From: Beijerinckiaceae bacterium
Lineage (GTDB): Bacteria; Pseudomonadota; Alphaproteobacteria; Rhizobiales; Beijerinckiaceae
DNA length: 64,000 nt
Reading direction: 5' to 3'
Assembly: GCA_947456505.1 (NCBI GenBank)
Contig: CANGTC010000001.1
Coordinates: 1-64,000 of the forward strand
Below are positions 28,399 through 37,369 of the stretch, one piece after another (within the stretch, counting starts at the first letter, position 1; each line of letters opens with the position of its first letter). The notes under the pieces are model-generated. The model was not told where the DNA came from and searched no databases. It saw only the letters and a program-made list of their open reading frames with translations. The position numbers and the translations under genes are program-made.

Positions 28399-29361
28399 AT
28401 GGCTCTGCATCGCGTGGTCGGTTGTTTCATTGCGATGCTCTTGAGCGCCCCAGCATGGGCGCAAGAGATCAAGGTGACTCTGCTGGGCACAGGCGCGCCC
28501 ATTCCCCTCATGGACCGACAAGGGCCCGCGACCCTGATCGAGGCTGGCGGCAAGCGCTTGTTGTTCGATGCGGGGCGAGGCGTTTCACAACGGCTGTGGC
28601 AGTTGAAAAAACCCCTCAGCTCCATTGACGCCGTCTTCCTCACCCATCTGCATTCCGATCACCTCGTGGGACTTCCGGATCTCTGGCTGACGGGCTGGCT
28701 GCAACCGGAATATGGTCGCCGCCAGACACCGCTGCGCCTGATCGGGCCGCAAAAGACATCCTTGCTCGCCCAATCCCTGAAGGCGGGCTTTGCGCCCGAC
28801 ATCGCCTACCGCAGCGAAAAAGAGGGACTGCCAACGGCGGGTATAGACTTCAACGTGACCGAGATCGAGGAGGCGGGCGCGGTCTTCGAAGAAGCTGGCT
28901 TGCGCGTCACAGCCTTCGAGGTGGACCATGGCGTGGTGAAGCCGGCCTATGGCTATCGGATCGATTTCGCGGGCAAGAGCGTTGTGATTTCCGGCGACGC
29001 GACTTTCACGCCAGCGCTGGTAGAACAGGCGCGCGGGGTTGATCTGCTAGTGCATGAAGTCGTCGCTGCGGCGCCAGCCCTTCGCGGGACGGCCTTTGTC
29101 CAGCGTCAGTTCGAATATCACAGCTCACCGCAAAGCCTCGCCCGCACTCTTGACCAGGCGCATCCCAAGGCGGCGGTGCTGACCCATTTTGTTCTGCTGG
29201 GAAACGCTGCAAACCCACCACCTACGCCTGATGCGGCGGTGGCGGAGGTGCGCGCCGAAGGCTACCATGGCCCACTGGTTGCGGGCGATGATCTGATGGA
29301 GATCACCGTGGGAGTGGACGTGACCATTCAAGCTCCGACACCACAACCAGCGCGCCCGTAA
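28399..29361 (+). CDS. Secreted MBL-fold hydrolase (RNase Z/arylsulfatase AtsA-like)
   Basis: Signal MALHRVVGCFIAMLLSAPAWAQ; LLGTGAPIPLMDRQGPATLIEAGGKRLLFDAGRG; FLTHLHSDHLVGLP (HxHxDH). Confidence 0.88.
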   Translation: MALHRVVGCFIAMLLSAPAWAQEIKVTLLGTGAPIPLMDRQGPATLIEAGGKRLLFDAGRGVSQRLWQLKKPLSSIDAVFLTHLHSDHLVGLPDLWLTGWLQPEYGRRQTPLRLIGPQKTSLLAQSLKAGFAPDIAYRSEKEGLPTAGIDFNVTEIEEAGAVFEEAGLRVTAFEVDHGVVKPAYGYRIDFAGKSVVISGDATFTPALVEQARGVDLLVHEVVAAAPALRGTAFVQRQFEYHSSPQSLARTLDQAHPKAAVLTHFVLLGNAANPPPTPDAAVAEVRAEGYHGPLVAGDDLMEITVGVDVTIQAPTPQPARP

Positions 29362-29382
29362 CGGCTAGCGCGCGCGACCTGC

Positions 29383-30504
29383 TTACGCCCCATCCCCCTC
29401 CCGATGGGGCGCGCGCAGGCCCACCCGCTCCATGCGCGGCAAGATCTCATCGCGGATATGGGGGATGTCATCGATATAGTTGATCAGGCCCAGAGCCAGC
29501 CCGTCGAGCCCAAGATCGGCCATCTTCTGGAAGACCTCCACTGCATCATCATAGCTGCCGATGATCGGATAGCCCGAACCAAGGATCAGCCGCGCCTGCA
29601 AATCCTTTTCGTCGCTCATCCAGCTTCCCTTGCGCTTTCCGCGAAAGGCCGCAGCATATTCCGCCGCCTCCCAGTCCCCCATCTCATGGACGATATAGTG
29701 ATGATACTCCTGCGCCTCCTTGCGGGTGCGGCGGCACATGAGATGGGCGCTTGAAAAAATGTTGCGCAACTGACCTTCTGGCGCCTGCGCGCGAAAATAG
29801 GCGATCTTGGCCGGGCCATCCTCGAAATTGGGAATCGCGGTGAAGAGACAATCGGCGTTTTGCGCGGCGAAGGCGCGGCCCATCTGCGAATTGCCTGCGC
29901 TGACGAGAATGGGGCGTGAGCCCCAGAAGGGCTTGGGTTTCGACAAAACGCCCTTCAAGTGAAAATTTTCGCCGTCATGATCGAAGGGCTGTTCCTCCGA
30001 CCAGATGCGTTTGACGATATTGATCCACTCCTGCGAGTAGGCGTAGCGGTCGTCGTGCTCCCTGAGATCGACGCCGAACATGTCGAATTCCAGGGGGTTC
30101 CAGCCTGACACGATGTTGAGGCCGAAGCGCCCGCCCCCGATGTGATCGGCCGTCACCATCTGCTTGGCGGCGAAGACGGGATTGACGAAGGAGACATGCA
30201 GGGTGCCAAAGCAGTTGATGCCCTTGGTGGAGGCCAGAAGACCGCAAGCCCAGGTCAGGGTCTCGAAGGTCGTGCCCTGCGTGTCCGTCACGCCCTTGTA
30301 GCCAACCCAGCGGCCAATGGGCAGCAAGAATTCAAGCCCCGCCTCTTCGGCGAGGCGCGCAGAGGTGACATTGTCCCCCCAGGTGGCGCGCCAGCGTTCA
30401 GGAGCCTTCGTCAGCGACAGGCCCCCGGAACAATTCGCGCCGAACAGGCCGAGCTTGAAGCGGTTCTTGTTGAAGATGCGCGTCTCATCCCGGCTCTTCG
30501 ACAT
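29383..30504 (-). CDS. LLM-class flavin-dependent oxidoreductase (RutA/SfnG/NtaA-like)
   Basis: FKLGLFGANCSGGLSLTKAPERW...RFGLNIVSGWNPLEFDMFGVDLREHDDRYAYSQEWINIVKRIW. Confidence 0.9.
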   Translation of the reverse strand: MSKSRDETRIFNKNRFKLGLFGANCSGGLSLTKAPERWRATWGDNVTSARLAEEAGLEFLLPIGRWVGYKGVTDTQGTTFETLTWACGLLASTKGINCFGTLHVSFVNPVFAAKQMVTADHIGGGRFGLNIVSGWNPLEFDMFGVDLREHDDRYAYSQEWINIVKRIWSEEQPFDHDGENFHLKGVLSKPKPFWGSRPILVSAGNSQMGRAFAAQNADCLFTAIPNFEDGPAKIAYFRAQAPEGQLRNIFSSAHLMCRRTRKEAQEYHHYIVHEMGDWEAAEYAAAFRGKRKGSWMSDEKDLQARLILGSGYPIIGSYDDAVEVFQKMADLGLDGLALGLINYIDDIPHIRDEILPRMERVGLRAPHREGDGA

Positions 30505-30536
30505 AGGTATCACTCCCCCGCAGGTTCAAAGATGTT

Positions 30537-30551
30537 TTTGGCGACGCCAAA
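30537..30551. promoter_or_regulatory. Perfect 15-bp palindrome in divergent promoter region (candidate operator)
   Basis: TTTGGCG-A-CGCCAAA, 33 bp upstream of the LLM start; a second one, CGCAC-G-GTGCG, at 30559-30569. Confidence 0.4.
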
Positions 30552-30676
30552 GCTGCATCGCACGGTGCGTCCGAAGCAGGATAGATAGTGGTCACGGACG
30601 GAACAATCGCTTTTTGCAGAAGACTTGCGCTTAGGAGGGCGATACCTAAAGTGAACTGCAAGATAGTCGGGAGGAA

Positions 30677-31525
30677 ATGATGGATCTGGAACACATGCCG
30701 GGTCGTGATCGCTTGAAGGGCAAGATCGCCCTGGTGATCGGCGGCGGCTCCATTGGCGAGGGCTGGGGCAACGGGAAAGCGGCGGCATTCGTTTATGCGC
30801 GCGAGGGCGCCCGGGTCGTGGTCGTGGACCTGCGGCTTGAGGCCGCGCAGGAGACTGTGGCGCTGATCCATCAGGCGAGTGGCGAGGCCATGGCGCTCAG
30901 CGGCGACATGACAAAGGAAGATGATGTCGCCGGGGTCGTCGAAGAAGCGGTGAAGATCTATGGGCGTATCGATGTCCTACACAACAACGTCGGCGGTTCC
31001 GGCACGGGCAAGCACCTCGGCAACATGACCCTTGAGGACTGGAACATCACAATGGCGCGCAATGTGACGAGCGCTATGCTCACCTGCCGCGCCGTGGCGC
31101 CCATCATGGCGCAGCAAGGCGGCGGCTCGATCATCAATGTCTCGTCGATTTCCTCGATTCGCTACCTGAACCTGCCGACGGCGGTTTATTCAGCCGCCAA
31201 GGGCGCGCTGAATGAATTGACGCGCAACATCGCCGTCCACCATGCGCCCCAGCAGATACGCGCCAACTGCGTGCTGCCTGGCTATATCGACACGCCCTTC
31301 ATCAATCGCAAGGTCGGCGGTCGCCCCAACTACGAACTGAAGGGCTTCACCAGCGCGAAGGACTATGCGGCCGCGCGCAACGCCATCATCCCCATGCGGC
31401 GCATGGGCACTGGCTTTGATGTGGCTTATGCCGCGCTTTATTTCGCCAGCGATGACAGCGCCTATGTGACCGGCCAGATGCTGGTGGTTGATGGGGGCGT
31501 GACCAACGCCTGCGCGGGCGTGTGA
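30677..31525 (+). CDS. SDR family oxidoreductase
   Basis: KIALVIGGGSIGEGWGNGKAAAFVYAREGARVVVVD; LHNNVGGSGTG; ISSIRYLNLPTAVYSAAKGAL. Confidence 0.92.
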   Translation: MMDLEHMPGRDRLKGKIALVIGGGSIGEGWGNGKAAAFVYAREGARVVVVDLRLEAAQETVALIHQASGEAMALSGDMTKEDDVAGVVEEAVKIYGRIDVLHNNVGGSGTGKHLGNMTLEDWNITMARNVTSAMLTCRAVAPIMAQQGGGSIINVSSISSIRYLNLPTAVYSAAKGALNELTRNIAVHHAPQQIRANCVLPGYIDTPFINRKVGGRPNYELKGFTSAKDYAAARNAIIPMRRMGTGFDVAYAALYFASDDSAYVTGQMLVVDGGVTNACAGV

Positions 31526-31547
31526 ACAAAAGATCGGGGAGACGAGG

Positions 31548-32561
31548 ATGTTCAAGATACTGGCCGCTATCTGCGCGGCGCTGTGGATGGGTGCAAGCGC
31601 GCAAGCGCAGACACCTGCCGATTTCTACCGTGGCAAAACCATTGATCTCATCATCGGCTTTCCCACGGGCGGCAGCAATGACGCATATGCGCGGGCGCTT
31701 GGTCGTCATATGGGCAAGCACATCCCGGGCAATCCCGCCATCGTCGTTCGCAACATGCCCGGCGCGGGCAGCTTCCAGGCGGCGGCCCATGTCTATTCAG
31801 TCGCGCCGCAGGACGGCTCCGTGCTCGCTATCGGGGCGCCGACCCTGTCGCTGGAGCAAAAGATCGGCGCTCAGGGCGTGCGCTTCGATACGGCGCAATT
31901 CAACTGGATCGGGCGCATCAATTCGCTCATCAACATGATCTTCATCAACGGCGCCAGTCCAGTGACCTCGGTGAAGGACGCACGCACGCGGGAAGTTATT
32001 CTGGCAGGCACAGGCGTTGGCTCCACGGTCTCCATCTATCCCACCGTGATGAACAAGCTGCTTGGCTACAAATTCAAGTTGATCATGGGCTACAAGGGCA
32101 CCAATGAGGCCATGCTGGCGGTGGAGCGCGGCGAGGCGGAGGGCCACAACACCGCCTGGGAAGCGCTGAAAGTCGCCCATCCCGACTGGATCGAACAGAA
32201 AAAGGTACGCTTCCTCGTGCAGTTCGGCCTCAAGCGCCATCCCGATCTGGCGGATACGCCAACGGTGATCGAGCTGACCGAGGACCCGCAGGAAAAGCAG
32301 ATCCTTGAAGCGCTGGTGAACGCCACGGAAATCGGCACTTCGTTCTTCTCCACGCCCAATGTCCCGGCGGACCGGGTGAGCGCCCTGCGCCGCGCCTTTG
32401 ACGCGACCATGACCAACAAGGAGTTTCTGGACGAGCTGCGCATGACGCGCCTCAGCGTCAGCCCGCTTGCTGGCGAACAATTGCAAACCTTCAGCCAAAA
32501 TCTGGGCGCCCTGCCCGATGCGCTCACCCAGCGCCTGAAATCCGTGTATAGCGAGAATTGA
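31548..32561 (+). CDS. Orphan Bug/TctC-like substrate-binding protein (FYxGK subfamily)
   Basis: Signal MFKILAAICAALWMGASAQAQ; DFYRGKTIDLIIGFPTGGSNDAYARALGRHMGKHIPGNPAIVVRNMPGAG. Confidence 0.86.
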   Translation: MFKILAAICAALWMGASAQAQTPADFYRGKTIDLIIGFPTGGSNDAYARALGRHMGKHIPGNPAIVVRNMPGAGSFQAAAHVYSVAPQDGSVLAIGAPTLSLEQKIGAQGVRFDTAQFNWIGRINSLINMIFINGASPVTSVKDARTREVILAGTGVGSTVSIYPTVMNKLLGYKFKLIMGYKGTNEAMLAVERGEAEGHNTAWEALKVAHPDWIEQKKVRFLVQFGLKRHPDLADTPTVIELTEDPQEKQILEALVNATEIGTSFFSTPNVPADRVSALRRAFDATMTNKEFLDELRMTRLSVSPLAGEQLQTFSQNLGALPDALTQRLKSVYSEN

Positions 32562-32563
32562 TC

Positions 32564-33424
32564 ATGTCATGCGTCGCTCTTGAGGGAACCGTCTGCATCG
32601 TAACGGGCGCGGGCAGTGGGCTGGGCAAGGCCATGGCCCTCGGTTTGCTGGAGGCGGGCGCGCGCGTCTGCGCCCTCGATGTGAGCGGCAGGGGCCTAGC
32701 GGCTCTGCGCGCGGCGACGCAGGAGTCCCCCAGCCTGCTGACGCTGACAGCGGACATTCGCAGTGAAGAGGATTGCGCCCGCGCGGTGAGCGCCGCCTTG
32801 CATGGCTTCGGTTGCGTGCAGGTGCTCGTCAACTGCGCCGGGCTCGGCATGCCCCATATCCGGTATGACTATCTGCGCGATCCCATCAAGTTCTGGGAGA
32901 TCGAGCCGCAGAGATGGCGCGACCTGATCGACGTGAATATCAACGGCGCTTTTTTGCTTTCACGCGCAGTGGCGCCCCATCTGGTTACGCAAGGCTGGGG
33001 CCGCATCGTCAATGTCACCACGAGTTTCTCCACCATGATCCGTGGCGGCAATATGCCCTATGGCGCGACGAAAGCAGCTCTTGAGGCCGTGAGCAATGGC
33101 TGGGTTCAGGACCTCGAGGGGACAGGCGTCACGATGAATGTGCTGATCCCCGGCGGCGCAGCGGCGACAGCGATGATACCCGAGGATTCGCCCTATGATC
33201 GAGAGAAGCTCATCGACCCCGTAGTGATGGCGGCGCCCATCTGCTGGCTCGCCTCGCGCCTGTCCGATGGGGTGACGGGTCGGCGCCTTGTGGCGCGTCA
33301 GTGGGACCCCGCAAAGCCGTGGGAGGAGGCTCTGGCGCAAGCCAGCTCACCCATCGCCTGGCCAGGCCTCGCCAGCGAGGCGCTGAAGGGCCAACCACGC
33401 AGCGCGGGCGCATTGAAGGTGTGA
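32564..33424 (+). CDS. SDR family oxidoreductase
   Basis: GTVCIVTGAGSGLGKAMALGLLEAGARVCALD; LVNCAGLG; TTSFSTMIRGGNMPYGATKAAL. Confidence 0.92.
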   Translation: MSCVALEGTVCIVTGAGSGLGKAMALGLLEAGARVCALDVSGRGLAALRAATQESPSLLTLTADIRSEEDCARAVSAALHGFGCVQVLVNCAGLGMPHIRYDYLRDPIKFWEIEPQRWRDLIDVNINGAFLLSRAVAPHLVTQGWGRIVNVTTSFSTMIRGGNMPYGATKAALEAVSNGWVQDLEGTGVTMNVLIPGGAAATAMIPEDSPYDREKLIDPVVMAAPICWLASRLSDGVTGRRLVARQWDPAKPWEEALAQASSPIAWPGLASEALKGQPRSAGALKV

Positions 33425-33456
33425 GGGACTGCGGCGCCAAAGTCTCCGCAGCCAAG

Positions 33457-33717
33457 TCAGACGCCCGCGTAGGCGTAGCCCTTGCCGTCCCGCTGGATGC
33501 GGCCTACGGAGGGATAGGGGAAATGGGTGCAGGCGCAGAGCGCATTTTCCGCCACCATGCGGTCAAACATCTTCCGCCGCGTCGCCTCCGCGCCCGGTCC
33601 ATCCTGATCATAGAACACATGCCACTGGGGATTGCGCACGAAGAGCGCGGGCACATTGGCGGTGTCGCCAAGGTAGAAGAACTGATCTGCGCCAGATGAA
33701 ATATGAAACACGCTGAA
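33457..33717 (-). pseudogene. C-terminal remnant of an MBL-fold metallohydrolase
   Basis: Within ORF 33457..33780: FHISSGADQFFYLGDTANVPALFVRNPQWHVFYDQDGPGAEATRRKMFDRMVAENALCACTHFPYPSVGRIQRDGKGY resembles the C-terminal third of MBL hydrolases; the HxHxDH half is missing. Confidence 0.65.
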
Positions 33718-33811
33718 ACGAACTGTCAAACTGACTCTTCTTTGAATTTCACGAGAGCAGATGCTTTTTGGTCGCCGCAAACCTGAGACGGATAAAGCCT
33801 TTGTTCCAGAA

Positions 33812-34204
33812 TCACGTTCTGGTCTCTCGAGGCCTCGGGAATCGCATCACGATCATCTTCTGGGCAACGATCTTCCCGAAATTCTCGGTCACCGGCACGG
33901 GCATGCATTTTTCAAAAGCGTCCAGGGCGGCGGAGACGAAGACCCGCTGATCCTCCGGGCTGCCCACCAGTTTCGAATAGGTGATCATCGGTTTGCCACG
34001 CAGGGCGCCGTAATGGGTCAGGCTGAATCTAAGTGTGAGCTCAGAACCCTCAACGCCCGGCGGAACCTTGGCGCATTGATACAGGAATTGAAAAAGCTCC
34101 TGTATATTATCTGGCGTTTGAGAAATGCCCTTTGTCTGCGCCTGGACGGGCGCGTTCAAAGCCAGCAACCCGAGGGCCGCGAATCCGAAAACAAAGAAAC
34201 GCAT
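33812..34204 (-). CDS. Small secreted protein of unknown function
   Basis: MRFFVFGFAALGLLALNAPVQAQTKGISQTPDNIQELFQFLYQCAKVPPGVEGSELTLRFSLTHYGALRGKPMITYSKLVG; clear signal peptide. Confidence 0.7.
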   Translation of the reverse strand: MRFFVFGFAALGLLALNAPVQAQTKGISQTPDNIQELFQFLYQCAKVPPGVEGSELTLRFSLTHYGALRGKPMITYSKLVGSPEDQRVFVSAALDAFEKCMPVPVTENFGKIVAQKMIVMRFPRPRETRT

Positions 34205-34336
34205 ATCAGCCTCCTTCCATGAGGCCCATGCCAGGGCGCTCAAAAAGTGAGTGACCGATAGGCTAGAGCGAAATCAACCTGGCAGGCAAGCCTGGCATAC
34301 GCCAAGCGTTGGAACCAAGGCTCAAGTCCCTGCCGC

Positions 34337-35356
34337 TCACTTGGCCTCTGTCAACGCCAATGCGCGATCCACAACAGCCCTGTCAAAGGTGCTGACCCGC
34401 GCCACCAGGGCCTGCATGACTTCGCCCGTCACCGGCTCCACGTCAATATTCAGCTTTTTTGCATCGCCGAGAAAATCGGGATCTTTCATCGTATCGTTGA
34501 AAGCCTTGCGCAGGGTTGCAACCCGATCCGCTGGCACGTCAGGCGGGGCGACAATGGGCCAGGCCATGACTTGGGAGGAGAAAAGCAGTTCCAGCGCCTT
34601 CTTGTCGAGGTCGCTCTTTGCGAAATCCATGATCAACGGCACATCCGGCAGGTCAGGCGCCTTTTCCAGGGCCATTTGAACGATGATGTTGATCTTCTTT
34701 TCATCAAGCCACGCCTTCGAACGGCTCTTCAGACTGCCCCACGACCAGCCAAAGCGCGCATCCACCTCGCCCTTTTCCATGGCCATGGTGACATTGTTAC
34801 CCCCGGGATAGCCGTTGACGAGTTTGATCTTGGCGCCGGTGAGATTGCGCAGCAGGGTCGGAAAGCGTCCTGTATCGTCCGTGAGGCCAGTGGCGCCCGT
34901 GGTGATCTCCTCCGTCATCAACTGATCGATGGAATGGATCCCGCGCGTATGCCAGACCACCGCCACCGAAACCTCGTTGCTGGTGCTGCCAATGGGGATG
35001 AAGCGCTTTGGATCATATCGCGCCGTCTGGGGATTGAAGACGGGTTCGATGGGATAGCTGCGCGACAGGATGGCCAAGGTCGTACCATCTCGCGGGGCGA
35101 CCGAATAAAGATTCAACACCGTCTTGATGCCGCCCGAACTTGGCATGTTCTGGGGCAACATATTCGGATGCCCCGGAATATGCTTGGGCATATGGCGCGA
35201 CACCAGGCGGGCGGTGGCGTCATAGGTGCCGCCTGCGGCGTAGCCGATGAGCACGTTGATGGTCTTGCCTGCGAAGAAGGAGGGCTCGGCGGTTTGCGCC
35301 ATCGCCGGATCGGCGATGGCAAGCCCGAAGGCAAGCGCTATCATCGCTTTCTTCAT
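34337..35356 (-). CDS. Orphan Bug/TctC-like substrate-binding protein (FYxGK subfamily)
   Basis: MKKAMIALAFGLAIADPAMAQTAEPSFFAGKTINVLIGYAAGGTYDATARLVSRHMPKHIPGHPNMLPQNMPSSGG. Confidence 0.86.
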   Translation of the reverse strand: MKKAMIALAFGLAIADPAMAQTAEPSFFAGKTINVLIGYAAGGTYDATARLVSRHMPKHIPGHPNMLPQNMPSSGGIKTVLNLYSVAPRDGTTLAILSRSYPIEPVFNPQTARYDPKRFIPIGSTSNEVSVAVVWHTRGIHSIDQLMTEEITTGATGLTDDTGRFPTLLRNLTGAKIKLVNGYPGGNNVTMAMEKGEVDARFGWSWGSLKSRSKAWLDEKKINIIVQMALEKAPDLPDVPLIMDFAKSDLDKKALELLFSSQVMAWPIVAPPDVPADRVATLRKAFNDTMKDPDFLGDAKKLNIDVEPVTGEVMQALVARVSTFDRAVVDRALALTEAK

Positions 35357-35491
35357 CTTGGCTTTTCCTTCCCACTTGCGCATGAGCCTTCTTCCGTGGC
35401 GCGCAAGGCGAGCATATCGCGCCGCAAGCTGCGGCGCATGACGATTGGTCGCCATCCCGGCCGCGATGGCGGCAGGGACGGCGGCTACATC

Positions 35492-36598
35492 TCAGGCAAG
35501 TTCCAACTGGAACAGGTTGATCGCATTGTCGCGGGTCAAACGCTGACGGCGCTCCTCGGACAATCCCTTCAGATGATGCTCCACCACCTGTCTTGAATGG
35601 GGGAAAGTCATATTGAAATGCGGATAGTCGTTGGACCACATGCAGTTCTTCTCGCCCCACCAGGGGAAGAAGCGCGTGCCCACATAGTCCTCAAGGAAGG
35701 TCCCGTAGACATGCTCGGCGAAGATCTCGCTGGGCTTGCGATTGATGGGCAAGGGTCGGCTGTGGCGGAACCGCTCGAAATAATAGTCCCATTGCTGAAG
35801 GAGGAAGGGCAGCCAGCCAATCTCGCTTTCCGCCATGAGCAGCTTCAGGTCGGGATGACGATCAAAGGCGCCGGAGAAGATGAAATCGAACAGGGTATTG
35901 GCGGAGTCATTCGTCTTTGTGTTGGTGGCGTCCTTGAGGCCCTGTACGCCGCCCTTCTGGCCGGTCTTGGTATAGGAATGGCCGGTCAGAATGTGGCAGA
36001 TGACCGGCTGCTTGGCCTCAGCGCAGGCAGCCCAAAGGGGTTCATAATGTTCTGAGGTGAAGGGCAGGCGCGGGTCAGGGACCTGCCAGATCATTGCGCC
36101 CTTCAGACCCATATCGAAACCGCGCTGCATCTCCTTGATGCCCGCCTTCATGTCGTAGACCGAAACCAGCGGGCTGCCATAGAGGCGCTTGGGGTCGGCC
36201 TTGCAGAAACCATGCATCCAGTCGTTGTAGAGCTTGAAGGCTTCCTGCTGGGTCTCGACATCATCCATGCCGAAGAGCGCCATCCCGTAGTTGGGGAAGA
36301 GAATTTCCGCCGCCACGCCATCGGTGTCCTGATCCTGCAGGCGCAGATGGGGGTCGGTCGCGCCAGGGGGAGAGTTGCGGAAGGGCACTTTCGGCAGGTG
36401 CTCCTGAAGCCGCTTGGGCAATTCACGCCAGAGCTCCTCGGGCTCCATCACATGAGAATCCGTAGACACCATCTTGGGCATGGCGGACAGCTCGTCATTG
36501 CTCAAATCCTCGCCAACCACGGTGCGCCGGGGGAAGGTGCGGGCTTGTTCTTCCGACATGCCTGCGAATTTGGAGGCGTCAACGGGCAATTCAGGCAT
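35492..36598 (-). CDS. Amidohydrolase family protein (ACMSD-like metal-dependent hydrolase)
   Basis: MVSTDSHVMEPEELWRELPKRLQEHLPK; PVICHILTGHSY; FFPWWGEKNCMWSNDYPHFNMTFPHSRQVVE. Confidence 0.9.
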   Translation of the reverse strand: MPELPVDASKFAGMSEEQARTFPRRTVVGEDLSNDELSAMPKMVSTDSHVMEPEELWRELPKRLQEHLPKVPFRNSPPGATDPHLRLQDQDTDGVAAEILFPNYGMALFGMDDVETQQEAFKLYNDWMHGFCKADPKRLYGSPLVSVYDMKAGIKEMQRGFDMGLKGAMIWQVPDPRLPFTSEHYEPLWAACAEAKQPVICHILTGHSYTKTGQKGGVQGLKDATNTKTNDSANTLFDFIFSGAFDRHPDLKLLMAESEIGWLPFLLQQWDYYFERFRHSRPLPINRKPSEIFAEHVYGTFLEDYVGTRFFPWWGEKNCMWSNDYPHFNMTFPHSRQVVEHHLKGLSEERRQRLTRDNAINLFQLELA

Positions 36599-36681
36599 GG
36601 GTCGCTTCCTTCTGCGATGGCGCGGTCAGACGCGCTTGCTGTTGTCTTCAGGCTGCAGTGGCCAGATTCAACGGATGAACG

Positions 36682-37212
36682 TCACTCGGGGGAAAAGAAC
36701 TTGGCCTTGGCGTAGATGCGCTTCTTCGAGGTTTCGCCATTCTTGGGATCGTCGCCGACCTTGGTGGAGCCATCGCTGAATTTGGTCAGCTTCATCACAT
36801 CCTTGGGGGTGCCGACGCGGGACAGGTCATCGAGGCCCTTGACGCTGCGCTCGCCGCCGCCGACCCGAAGCATGACCAGATTTTCGGCCTCATCCGCCTC
36901 AAACTTGTATTCCACGTCCCTGGGGATCATCACGCCCTGATGAACGCCCACCAATTCGGTCCGACCATCGGCGAAAGTGAAGGTGGCCTTGCCCTGCAAG
37001 ACGATAAAGGAGTGATCCTCGCCCCCGTGGGAATGGAGGGCGTTCTCGCCGCCGCTGGCGTAGACCTTGACGCTGACCCAGAGGTTCTCAGCGGTCGCGA
37101 GGGGGTCATAAGTGGTGCCCTGCTCCAGCAGCGGCAGGTTACGCATGGAAAAGACCACGGCGCTATCCGTGGCGGCCACTGGGCTTCGCACGGCGATTTT
37201 GGCGTCATCCAT
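36682..37212 (-). CDS. Cupin-domain protein
   Basis: MDDAKIAVRSPVAATDSAVVFSMRNLPLLEQG...YASGGENALHSHGGEDHSFIVLQGKATFTFADGRTELVGVHQGVMIPRDVEYKFEADE. Confidence 0.85.
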   Translation of the reverse strand: MDDAKIAVRSPVAATDSAVVFSMRNLPLLEQGTTYDPLATAENLWVSVKVYASGGENALHSHGGEDHSFIVLQGKATFTFADGRTELVGVHQGVMIPRDVEYKFEADEAENLVMLRVGGGERSVKGLDDLSRVGTPKDVMKLTKFSDGSTKVGDDPKNGETSKKRIYAKAKFFSPE

Positions 37213-37369
37213 GGACCAGTCTCCCCTTAAATTTTTTGCAATCTCTTGTTGCCCCTGCGCGCGAGGCCTGTCAACCGCTCCGCCTCCGAGCCGCTTGACC
37301 TGCACCGGCGAGCCTGATCGACTGAGCTCCAGGCAGCCGCCCCAACAGAGCGGCGCAGGAGGAGCGTGG

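Noticed and set aside
26283-28643. 786-aa minus-strand ORF opposite the Bug SBP and sulfatase genes
   Set aside because: His/Arg/Gly-rich composition without recognisable motifs; it is the antisense shadow of two well-supported genes in high-GC DNA.
33429-33451. CTGCGG/CCGCAG inverted repeat after the SDR at 32564
   Set aside because: Only 6-bp arms with an 11-nt loop and no T-run; not convincing as a terminator.
37112-37369. 86-codon extension of the SBP at 37370
   Set aside because: Antisense to the cupin gene and lacks signal-peptide features; ATG 37370 begins a proper leader.
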